A DNA stretch of 33,668 bases from CAYONQ01 sp964405375 (GTDB taxonomy: Bacteria > Planctomycetota > Phycisphaerae > Sedimentisphaerales > Anaerobacaceae). The DNA is taken from positions 1 through 33,668 of the forward strand of contig CAYONQ010000021.1 of NCBI GenBank assembly GCA_964405375.1, given 5' to 3'. The notes under the pieces are model-generated. The model searched no databases, was not told the DNA's origin, and saw nothing but the letters and a program-made list of their open reading frames with translations. This document shows positions 16,249 through 23,494 of this stretch, one piece after another (within the stretch, counting starts at the first letter, position 1; every line of letters begins with the position of its first letter). The position numbers were made by a program, and so were the translations under genes.

Positions 16249-17508
16249 CTATGGCAAAAGGCCTCTGGCAAATATGGCCTCAACGACCTTGCTGACAGCC
16301 ATATCCATAGCGGCTTCTCTCATAGTAAGAGCTTTCTCGCGGGCGAGCTCGTACACTTTGTTGAGGTATTGCTTCATACGGTCGGCAAGTCGATTCTCCA
16401 CTTCAGCGAGCGTCATTTGCTCACGCTGGGTTTCCTGGGTATATTCGAGATAAGAGACGAATACGCCTCCTGCATTACACAATATGTCCGGGATTACAAG
16501 GATGCCTCGTTCGTTCAAAATTTCATCGGCCTGTGGGGTTGTAGGTGCGTTTGCGCCTTCGGCAATAATTTTGGCCTTTATTTTGCCGGCGTTTTGTGCG
16601 GTTATCTGTGAGCCGGCTGCGGCAGGTATTAGTATGTCGCAGTCGATATTGAAGATTTCATTTTTGTCGGCTGGGGTTGCATCTTTGAAGCCCTTGACGC
16701 AGCCGGTTTTTTGTGCGTGCTGCAAAAGGGCTTTGATATCCAGTCCATCAGGATCCAATACGGCACCTGAAATATCGGCGATTGCGACCACTTTGGCGCC
16801 GCATTTTGCGATTTTGGCGGCGGCAACCGAGCCGACATTGCCGAAGCCCTGGATGGCGATGCGCATTTTGGTGATGTCCAAGCCAAGTTTTTCACACATA
16901 GCCAGGATGGTATAGACTACGCCCTTTCCGGTTGCTTCTTTTCTTCCGAGGATGCCGCCGAGGATTACGGGTTTACCGGTTACGAAGCAGCCCTTGGTTA
17001 TTGATGTGCCTTCGGAATATGATATGCAGTCTCGGATGTGTGCCATATCCATTTCGTTGGTGCCCATATCGGGTGCCGGTATGTATATTTCCGGGCTGAT
17101 ATGGCGAATTGCTCCGCGGGTGAACGAGCGGATAATGACCTCTTTAGTGTCGGGTGAGACAGTGGCAGGGTCAAACTGTATTCCTGCTTTTCCGCCGCCG
17201 AAGGGCACGCCGATAAGTGATGTTTTCCAGGTCATCTCCATTGCCAGGCCTGTAATGTCGTCGAGCGTAACATCAGGTGTCATCCTTACCCCACCCTTTG
17301 CGGGGCCGAGGGCGTCATTGTGCCTGACGACAAAGACCTTGATGTTGACCACTTTTCCGCCGGGTAACGCAGGGCTGAGTGTTATTTCAACCTTTTCTCT
17401 GGGGGCTAATAGCTTCTGGCGGATTGGTTCATCGAGATTAAGCCGATTTGCCGCCATTTGGAGGTTGTGAATCGCTGTTTGCAATATGCTGTCTTTGGAT
17501 TGTTTCAT
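16249..17508 (-). CDS. Glu/Leu/Phe/Val-type dehydrogenase, probable NAD(P) glutamate dehydrogenase
   Basis: The 419-aa protein interconverts an amino acid (most likely glutamate) and its 2-oxoacid plus ammonia. The N-terminal domain has GPAKGGVRM and the catalytic-lysine block GVPFGGGKAGI. The Rossmann domain has IQGFGNVGSVAAAKI, then IIAEGANAPTTPQADEIL. It resembles RocG/GudB-type enzymes and differs from the 447-aa hexameric enzyme next door. Coenzyme preference cannot be fixed here. The downstream uracil-DNA glycosylase follows after 22 bp. Confidence 0.92.
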   Translation of the reverse strand: MKQSKDSILQTAIHNLQMAANRLNLDEPIRQKLLAPREKVEITLSPALPGGKVVNIKVFVVRHNDALGPAKGGVRMTPDVTLDDITGLAMEMTWKTSLIGVPFGGGKAGIQFDPATVSPDTKEVIIRSFTRGAIRHISPEIYIPAPDMGTNEMDMAHIRDCISYSEGTSITKGCFVTGKPVILGGILGRKEATGKGVVYTILAMCEKLGLDITKMRIAIQGFGNVGSVAAAKIAKCGAKVVAIADISGAVLDPDGLDIKALLQHAQKTGCVKGFKDATPADKNEIFNIDCDILIPAAAGSQITAQNAGKIKAKIIAEGANAPTTPQADEILNERGILVIPDILCNAGGVFVSYLEYTQETQREQMTLAEVENRLADRMKQYLNKVYELAREKALTMREAAMDMAVSKVVEAIFARGLLP

Positions 17509-17593
17509 TTTATCTATGCGCCTCTATGAAAATAGATTAAGCCTTTGAGCCGCCCGCCTGCCGGGGTTGCCGGCTGATTTTAGAATTACACAA

Positions 17594-17630
17594 TAAAAAA
17601 AGGCGCCTGTCAACAACAAGCGCCCTTTTA
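17594..17630 (-). terminator. Terminator between the two glutamate dehydrogenase genes
   Basis: GGCGC (17602-17606) and GCGCC (17620-17624) form a short stem. On the minus strand it is followed by a T run at about 17601-17594. It lies just after the stop of the 447-aa dehydrogenase and suggests that the two dehydrogenase genes are separate transcription units. Confidence 0.65.
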
Positions 17631-17650
17631 GAATTTATGAGCTGTGTTTT

Positions 17651-18994
17651 TTATACAAGTCCCTGAGCGAGCATTGCATTTGCGAGCTTCAGGAAACCAG
17701 CGATATTGGCCCCTATGACGAGATTGTTCTTTGCACCATAGGTTTTAGCGGCGTCGACACATTGGTCATATATAGTGTTCATAATCAACTTTAGGCGTTT
17801 GTCGACCTCTTGGAACGTCCAGTTCAACCTCATAGCGTTCTGGGACATTTCCAGGGCACTGGTTGTGACGCCGCCTGCATTTGCGGCCTTTGCGGGCCCG
17901 AATGCAATGTCTGCATCAAGGAAGACCTTTATGGCCTCTGGGGTTGAGGGCATATTAGCGCCTTCTCCGACTGCGAGGCATCCGTTTTTGACCAGCGTTT
18001 CGGCGGCGGTTTGGTCAAGCTCATTTTGTGTGGCGCAGGGCAGTGCCACATCGCAGGGGACAGACCAGATGCCCTGCCATCCCTGGTGATACTGGGCTGT
18101 TCTTTGCCGTTGGGTATACTCTTTTATACGGCCTCGTTCTACTTCCTTAATTTGTTTGACGGTATCGAGTTTAATGCCTTCCGGGTCTACCACGTAACCA
18201 TTACTGTCAGAAAGAGCTATTACTGTGGCACCGAGTTGTTGTGCTTTTTCAGTTGCATAGATTGCGACGTTTCCTGATCCAGAGATAACAACCTGTTTGT
18301 CTTTCCAGTCTGTGCCAATTCTGTTGAGCATTCGGGAGACAAAGTAAATCAGGCCATAGCCAGTAGCTTCGGTGCGCACGAGTGAGCCCCCGTAGTCAAG
18401 CCCTTTTCCGGTTAGCACACCGGTAAAAGTATTTGTCAGCTTCTTGTACTGTCCGAATAGATACCCGATTTCCCTTTTTCCGGCGCCAATGTCGCCAGCA
18501 GGGATATCCGTATCAGGTCCGATGTATCGGTAAAGCTCTGTCATAAAGCTCTGGCAGAACCTCATTACTTCCATATCACTTTTGCCTTTTGGGTCAAAGT
18601 CGCTACCGCCCTTTGCGCCTCCGATTGGCGTAGTAGTGAGGGCATTTTTGAATGTCTGCTCAAATGCCAGGAATTTGATAACGTCCAAGGTGACCGAAGG
18701 ATGGAATCTCAGTCCGCCCTTGTAGGGGCCTATAGCGCTGTTGAAACCGACTCTGAAGCCGCGGTTTACGTGGATTTGCCCTGTGTCGTCCTGCCAGGGG
18801 ACTCGGAAGATTAATTGCCTTTCGGGTTCGACCAGGCGTTCGAGGATATTGGCTTTGACGTACTCCGGATGCTTATCGAGCACCGGGCCCAAACAATCCA
18901 ATACTTCTTTCACCGCCTGGTGGAATTCGCTCTCCCCGGGGTTGCGACTTAAAACTTTCTCATAAACTGCTTGAATAATGGGATTAGCTGCCAC
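17651..18994 (-). CDS. gdhA: Hexameric glutamate dehydrogenase, probably NADP-dependent
   Basis: The 447-aa length and motifs match the assimilatory GdhA family, which aminates 2-oxoglutarate. The start is GTG at 18994 with a GAGAGG site. Motifs include NSAIGPYKGGLRFHPSVT, the catalytic-lysine block TPIGGAKGGSDFDP, PAGDIGAGKREIGYL, VISGSGNVAIYATEKA and AVGEGANMPSTPEAI. A LysR regulator is divergently transcribed from the shared 168-bp gap, so LysR control of this gene is likely. Confidence 0.95.
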   Translation of the reverse strand: MAANPIIQAVYEKVLSRNPGESEFHQAVKEVLDCLGPVLDKHPEYVKANILERLVEPERQLIFRVPWQDDTGQIHVNRGFRVGFNSAIGPYKGGLRFHPSVTLDVIKFLAFEQTFKNALTTTPIGGAKGGSDFDPKGKSDMEVMRFCQSFMTELYRYIGPDTDIPAGDIGAGKREIGYLFGQYKKLTNTFTGVLTGKGLDYGGSLVRTEATGYGLIYFVSRMLNRIGTDWKDKQVVISGSGNVAIYATEKAQQLGATVIALSDSNGYVVDPEGIKLDTVKQIKEVERGRIKEYTQRQRTAQYHQGWQGIWSVPCDVALPCATQNELDQTAAETLVKNGCLAVGEGANMPSTPEAIKVFLDADIAFGPAKAANAGGVTTSALEMSQNAMRLNWTFQEVDKRLKLIMNTIYDQCVDAAKTYGAKNNLVIGANIAGFLKLANAMLAQGLV

Positions 18995-19040
18995 TTGTGT
19001 AACCTCTCTTCAAAATATTAGAATTTTGCTTTCTATGGTT

Positions 19041-19078
19041 ATTATAATAAGTTAAACTGATACTGAAGTTATTAACTT
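19041..19078 (-). promoter_or_regulatory. gdhA promoter and possible LysR site
   Basis: On the minus strand TATAAT (19046-19041) is a perfect -10 without a good -35, which is common for activator-dependent promoters. An interrupted palindrome AAGTT-ATT-AACTT (19066-19078) sits where an activator could contact polymerase. It lies in the gap between gdhA and the divergent lysR-type gene. Binding is inferred from position and symmetry. Confidence 0.4.
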
Positions 19079-19162
19079 TAAAATAGTCTAATTAAATAAT
19101 ACACTATTTCGGCAGAATAGCGCAGAAAGTTAAGATGATACAAACTATAAGGACGGCTTATA

Positions 19163-20044
19163 ATGCACATAGAGACATTGAAGATATTCTGCGATTTAGC
19201 TGATTTCAGGAGCTTTTCAAAGGCGGCCGAAAAACATCTTTTAAGCCAATCAGCGGTCTCGCAGCAACTTGGGCAATTAGAGCTGGCCTACAAGTGCCAG
19301 TTCGTCAACCGCCAAAAAAGGCCGATCGAGCTTACGAAGGCAGGCCAATTATTATACAAGGCGGCGAAAGATATACTTGAGAGATATGAGCAGCTAAAAA
19401 GCGAGCTGAATGCCCTGAAATCGACGATTGGGACGAGGATAAACATAGCTGCAATCTACAGTATCGGTATGCACGCCCTGCCGAGTTACGTTAAGAAATT
19501 CATGGTCAACTATCCCGATGTGAATGTGCATATCGAATATCTGGATGCCAGCAGAATTTACGGGCTGGTATTAGCCGGCGATATCGACGTCGGGCTTGTG
19601 GCTGTGCCGAGGATGGACAAACGGCTGGATGTGTATGAGTTCGAGGATGAGCCGTTGGTTCTGGTGTGTAGTCCAATACATCCTCTGGCAGGCAAATCAC
19701 AGGTCGATATTCACAAGATACAGTTCGAAAGATTCATCAGCTTCGAGGAAGGCGTGCCTACGCGTGGCTGGATAGACGGTATTTTGCAGCGTTACAGTAT
19801 TGTTATTCGGCCGGTGATGGAATTCGATAACATTGAAACCATTAAACGGGCGGTTGAGATAAACTCCGGCGTAAGCATATTGCCGCAGGCCGCTGTGGTT
19901 CAGGAGGTCGGCAGCGGCACATTAAAGGCGATTGGGTTTTCGAATGAGAATTTTGTAAGACCGACCGGCATAATCGTTCGTAAGGACAGGGTTTTTGGTC
20001 GGGCCGGGCGGTACTTTATCGAGCTGCTTCGCAAGAGAACGTGA
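19163..20044 (+). CDS. LysR-family transcriptional regulator
   Basis: The 293-aa protein has an N-terminal winged HTH (1-60: HIETLKIFCDLADFRSFSKA, then LSQSAVSQQLGQLE) and a LysR effector domain (about 90-293: INIAAIYSIGMHALP, IDVGLVAVP, VEINSGVSILPQAAV). The ATG has an AAGGA site. It is divergent from gdhA, so control of nitrogen assimilation in response to a small metabolite is a reasonable inference. The last codons and stop run into an ACGARNN-like simple repeat (20041-20072). Some LysR-family regulators in this position (CbbR- or CysL-like) act on other targets. Confidence 0.9.
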   Translation: MHIETLKIFCDLADFRSFSKAAEKHLLSQSAVSQQLGQLELAYKCQFVNRQKRPIELTKAGQLLYKAAKDILERYEQLKSELNALKSTIGTRINIAAIYSIGMHALPSYVKKFMVNYPDVNVHIEYLDASRIYGLVLAGDIDVGLVAVPRMDKRLDVYEFEDEPLVLVCSPIHPLAGKSQVDIHKIQFERFISFEEGVPTRGWIDGILQRYSIVIRPVMEFDNIETIKRAVEINSGVSILPQAAVVQEVGSGTLKAIGFSNENFVRPTGIIVRKDRVFGRAGRYFIELLRKRT

Positions 20045-20072
20045 CTTGTGGCTCGTGACTCGTTGCCCGAGC
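20041..20072 (+). repeat. Simple GTGACTCG-type repeat at the end of the LysR gene
   Basis: GTGACTTGTGGCTCGTGACT and the following CGTTGCCCGAGC repeat a TCGTGACT/TTGTGGCT unit. It covers the LysR stop codon and the short gap to the HAD gene. It resembles the simple repeats at 6897-6924 and 30488-30512. Confidence 0.4.
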
Positions 20073-20093
20073 AAAAATGATGAGCAATTGAAT

Positions 20094-20681
20094 ATGTCGA
20101 TTAAAGCGGTGATATTTGATTTGGACGGGACGATAACGCAGCCGTTCTTTGACTTTGACGCCATTCGCGAGGAGATGGGATTAGCGCAAGATTCCGGGCC
20201 GATTCTGGAATCGATGGAGAAGATGACGGCGCAACAGCGGCGGCGGGCTGAAAGGATACTGCATTTTCACGAACAAAGGGCGGTGACGGAATCCCGGCTC
20301 AACGCCGGCGCAAAGCGGATGCTTTCGGCGCTTCGCAAGATGGGTATTGGTATCGGGATATTGACGCGCAACAGGCGAAGTAATGCCCTTGCTATCGCCA
20401 AGAAGCATAATCTTAAATTCGATGCTGTTGTCGGCAGGGAGGAAGGCCCTGTCAAGCCCGATGCCTTCGGCGTATTGAAACTTTGCGGGCAGTTTGGCGT
20501 GAAGCCGCAGGAAACTCTCGTGGTGGGTGATTATCTTTTCGATTTGCTCTGTGCGAGGGCGGCCGGTGCTGTTGCGGTGCTGCTTACTAACCACAGCAGG
20601 GCCGACGAGTTCGCCGAGTATGCGGATTTTACTGTTGAAAGCGTAGATGAGATACTTGAGATTGTTGAAGATAAAAAATAG
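20094..20681 (+). CDS. HAD-superfamily phosphatase
   Basis: I choose the ATG at 20094, which starts MSIKAVIFDLDGTITQP and gives 195 aa; the frame is open further upstream only through the repeat tract. Motif I is FDLDGT (nucleophile Asp9, Asp11), motif II lies in IGILTRNRRSN, motif III is the lysine of GPVKPDAFG, and motif IV is VVGDYLFDLLCARAAG. The insert between motifs I and II is a small helical cap, as in phosphoglycolate phosphatases. The substrate is unknown. It may be cotranscribed with the LysR gene 50 bp upstream. Confidence 0.88.
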   Translation: MSIKAVIFDLDGTITQPFFDFDAIREEMGLAQDSGPILESMEKMTAQQRRRAERILHFHEQRAVTESRLNAGAKRMLSALRKMGIGIGILTRNRRSNALAIAKKHNLKFDAVVGREEGPVKPDAFGVLKLCGQFGVKPQETLVVGDYLFDLLCARAAGAVAVLLTNHSRADEFAEYADFTVESVDEILEIVEDKK

Positions 20682-20712
20682 GGTATAGGAAAATTAAAAG
20701 TTAAAAATCAAA

Positions 20713-21531
20713 ATGAATGAAAAGGTTATGGTAAAAATTGCTGTTGTTATGTTGGGTATAGCAGGAATTTGCCGGGCGGCGGGGTGTGTAAAAAGTTTGG
20801 AAGTTTGTCCGGCTAAATGTGCTGATGCTAATTCGGTTGAGGTGATTTTAGGTCGGCTGAACCAGGCAGTCTCAGCGCTTAAGTCGTATGAGGGTCGGGT
20901 TGAGTATCGGTTCAGCCAGCCGATACTGGAGTCTGAAACGCTGCGGAAGGGCGTTTTGTATTTTGCAAAGCGCGGTGAAAAATCGAGACTTCGGATAAAT
21001 TTTCGAACGCTCAAGCAGGATGACGAGAAGGAGCAAAGGTATATCGAGCAATATATCTTTGACGGCGTTTGGCTTACGCACATCGATTATCAGATTAAGG
21101 AGGTTAAAAGACGTCAGTTGGCTGAGCCGAATGAGCCGGCCGATGCCTTTGAATTGGCCAGGAGGAATTTTCCGATAATCGGCTTTGGCAAAACCGAAGA
21201 CCTTGAAAAAGAGTTTGAAATAAAGTTGATTAAACAACAAGAAAGCGAACAGCAAGATTTTATTAAACTGCATTTGAAGGTTAAGCCGGATTCGATTTAT
21301 AAAGATGATTATACTTCGATTGATTTCTGGATTGATAAGAAGATAAACCTGCCGGCCAAAATAGTCGCCACATCTACCGAAGAGGACATTTACGAAATAA
21401 GGTTGCTCGAAGCAAAGGTTAATGAAGGAATAGATAAGAAGGTCTTTGAGATTGAAGTGCCGGACGGTTTCGGCGAGGAGATAATACCGCTGAAGGAAAA
21501 GACTCAATACCAAAGACCAATTTGGCCTTAG
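20713..21531 (+). CDS. LolA-like periplasmic protein
   Basis: The 272-aa protein has a signal-like N-terminus (VKIAVVMLGIAGICRAAGC), possibly a lipobox-like site at the Cys. The rest is a beta-rich fold with YEGRVEYRFSQPILESETLR and GVLYFAKRGEKSRLRINF, resembling the LolA/LolB superfamily of lipoprotein carriers. Later segments IYKDDYTSIDFWID and LPAKIVATSTEEDIYEIRL fit the same fold. Lipid or lipoprotein handling in the periplasm is inferred. It follows the HAD gene by 31 bp through a short A-rich AAAAGTTAAAAATCAAAA tract. Moderate confidence in the fold, low in the specific function. Confidence 0.75.
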   Translation: MNEKVMVKIAVVMLGIAGICRAAGCVKSLEVCPAKCADANSVEVILGRLNQAVSALKSYEGRVEYRFSQPILESETLRKGVLYFAKRGEKSRLRINFRTLKQDDEKEQRYIEQYIFDGVWLTHIDYQIKEVKRRQLAEPNEPADAFELARRNFPIIGFGKTEDLEKEFEIKLIKQQESEQQDFIKLHLKVKPDSIYKDDYTSIDFWIDKKINLPAKIVATSTEEDIYEIRLLEAKVNEGIDKKVFEIEVPDGFGEEIIPLKEKTQYQRPIWP

Positions 21532-21715
21532 AGTGATAGCAAGAACCCGGAGGGTAAAATAGCTGTTGGTGAGTGATATTTAAGTTTTTAAAAGTCGGGA
21601 ATTTTTAAAAAACACTGATTTTTGGGGGAAATTTAAAGAGACAAGCGTGGTTTTTGGGTTAAAAATGAGGGTTGGTGGGTAAGTTTGGGTGGTTTGGGTA
21701 AGATAGGCAGGGAAA

Positions 21716-21812
21716 AAATGAAGAAAAATGAAGAAAAATGAAGAAAAATGAAGAAAAATAGAGAAAAAAGGAGAAATTTGGAGAAAAAATGAGAAAAAAT
21801 GAGAAAAAGAGA
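21716..21812 (+). repeat. Polypurine tract with phased 10-bp A-runs
   Basis: AAGAAAAATG is repeated four times at 21721-21757, with related GAGAAAAAAT units at 21781-21806. The A-runs recur every 10 bp, close to one helical turn, which predicts intrinsic DNA bending. No ORF or ribosome site explains it. Confidence 0.7.
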
Positions 21813-22120
21813 GACGGATTTTAACCGCTGTCCTTGGGACTCCTTACGGAGAGCGCGGAGGGATCGCAGAGAAATGTAGCCACGAAGACACAAAGAAAAA
21901 GTAACCGCGGAGGACGCTGAGAGCGCGGAGGGATTGGCCACGAAGTCACTAAGGCACAAAGAAAAATCAGACACAGATTGGCACGGATTTTGGATAAAAA
22001 ATAGCCACGAATCCCCGCTTACGGCTTGCGAGGACAAGAAGGCACAAAAAGCCAGAATTTTCTAACCGCCGAGAACGCAGAGACCGCGGAGAGGAAAATA
22101 GGTGATTGGTTAATTGAGCC
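21813..22120. repeat. Degenerate CACGAAG / GCGGAG repeat tract
   Basis: Short modules such as CCACGAAG, ACACAAAG, ACCGCGGAGGACGCTGAG and GAGCGCGGAGG recur with variation through 21840-22098. Read in reverse they give peptides such as SLRSLRALR. From memory, tracts of this kind are dispersed in many environmental genomes. The minus-strand ORFs across it (21633-22037, 22019-22447) are repeat-derived and not listed as genes. Confidence 0.55.
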
Positions 22121-22477
22121 CCAGATAAAGACGTTCTGGGGTCTGCGCTTCGCTTCGAGGGGGGGTGGGGTAGGCAGTTTTTGCTGGGTTTTTTGTTTAC
22201 TATTTAGTGCCGAAGGTACACCGTGGGCCGGCCTGAAGAAAAACATTTTTTTCTTGTATCGGGCTTGAAAAGTCCGATAATACTGAATTGCTATTTTGGG
22301 GTATTGAAAGCAGCCCCTGCTGTGAAGGAACTGGGAGGAAGACTTATTCTTGTTCCATTTCGAGCTCTCAGAGCTTTCCTGCCGGGTAGAAAAATCGGGT
22401 AAAAGAACGATGGTTCTGGACAACTTGGTATCCTGTAAGATTGCCAAGGGATGCGGTAGTAGAAAGGATGGATTATA

Positions 22478-22537
22478 ATGACCAGGATAACTGAAAAGAT
22501 GTTAGGTGTTTTGTTGGTAAGCGTAGGATTTATTTAA
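22478..22537 (+). CDS. Possible 19-aa peptide or truncated signal-peptide gene
   Basis: ATG at 22478 has an AAAGGA site and a TATAAT-like run immediately before it. The product, MTRITEKMLGVLLVSVGFI then TAA, looks like the start of a signal peptide cut short. It may be a leader peptide or the remnant of an exported-protein gene. It lies 51 bp before the LptC-like gene start. Confidence 0.25.
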   Translation: MTRITEKMLGVLLVSVGFI

Positions 22538-22588
22538 AGCATTCCCAATTGGCCTTTGCGTTTAGGAGGTAGGGGTAGAAGGCACGAT

Positions 22589-23494
22589 ATGAATGTCAGC
22601 GTGTTGAAATTCAACTCACGTTCACAGCTTAAATGGATATTTGTGCTGTTATTTTGGTTTTTGTCTTTCGTTTTTTTATTTGCCCTTTCTGCGAGTAACG
22701 AATTAAACACAACCGGTAATTATGCAGTCAGCAGCACGCCGACACTTGCGCCGGTGAAAGATGAAATCAGAGGGTTAAAGTTTCTTAAGCGAGATTCCAG
22801 GTATGACGGCAGGATTATTTATTCTATTTGCTTTGATAGACTGGCCTCTGAAAATAACAAGCTTGGGATATTCAAAACAGCTTTGCACAAAGTAGTAAAA
22901 ATACGCAATCTACAACTTGAATTTTATCGCTATTCTTCAAATCAACCTTTTTTGAGTAAGAGACATTATCCCGGGCAAAGTGTCCAACCTTCAAAAGACG
23001 CTCCTGATGATCTTAGCAACTTCATATTAGATGATATTTTGTTTGGCCAAGGACGTACAGGGGATTCATGGGAAGCAGTCGTTCGTAGTTTTGATAAGTT
23101 GAAAAATTCTCTATACGGCTGGACTGTTGACATCGACTTTAGCAACGTTTCCGAAATAAAGATTAACGAATTCAGTTACAGGGTTTTCTGTGACAGTGAT
23201 TTGCAGTTCGGTCTACAGAGCAAAAGACTTTTAGCTTCTTACAGAGAGCCAGACATTATTATTAGGGGGCATGTTGTTCTAACCGCTGCTGACGGCGGTA
23301 CTCTCGAAGCTAATTATGTTAAATGGGACACTGGGAAACAGCATTTTGTTGTTGATGGAATTTATGTTATCCGGCGTAACGGAACAAAAGATATGGGCAA
23401 AGGTATTTGTGTTGATACACAATTAAGGCCGGTAAAGGGCCAATGGGGCAAGGAAAAGAGGAAGGAGGCAGATAGATGTTTCGCAAAGATGTAA
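22589..23494 (+). CDS. Membrane-anchored protein with an LptC-like C-terminal segment
   Basis: I choose the ATG at 22589 (MNVSVLKFNS, AGAAGG site); a TTG-started reading from 22556 is possible. The 301-aa protein has one N-terminal membrane helix (about residues 15-36). The C-terminal part reads RGHVVLTAADGGTLEANYVK, then FVVDGIYVIRRNGT and GKGICVD, the pattern of LptC/OstA-type beta folds in lipopolysaccharide export. The middle is not recognised. It overlaps the next gene by 19 nt, so the two are coupled. The LptC similarity is by eye only. Confidence 0.65.
   Translation: MNVSVLKFNSRSQLKWIFVLLFWFLSFVFLFALSASNELNTTGNYAVSSTPTLAPVKDEIRGLKFLKRDSRYDGRIIYSICFDRLASENNKLGIFKTALHKVVKIRNLQLEFYRYSSNQPFLSKRHYPGQSVQPSKDAPDDLSNFILDDILFGQGRTGDSWEAVVRSFDKLKNSLYGWTVDIDFSNVSEIKINEFSYRVFCDSDLQFGLQSKRLLASYREPDIIIRGHVVLTAADGGTLEANYVKWDTGKQHFVVDGIYVIRRNGTKDMGKGICVDTQLRPVKGQWGKEKRKEADRCFAKM

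Noticed and set aside
16952..17470. 172-aa ORF antisense to the 419-aa dehydrogenase
   Set aside because: It is a shadow of a gene with clear dehydrogenase motifs.
22019..22447. 142-aa minus-strand ORF
   Set aside because: It consists largely of repeat-derived peptide with no ribosome site or known motif.
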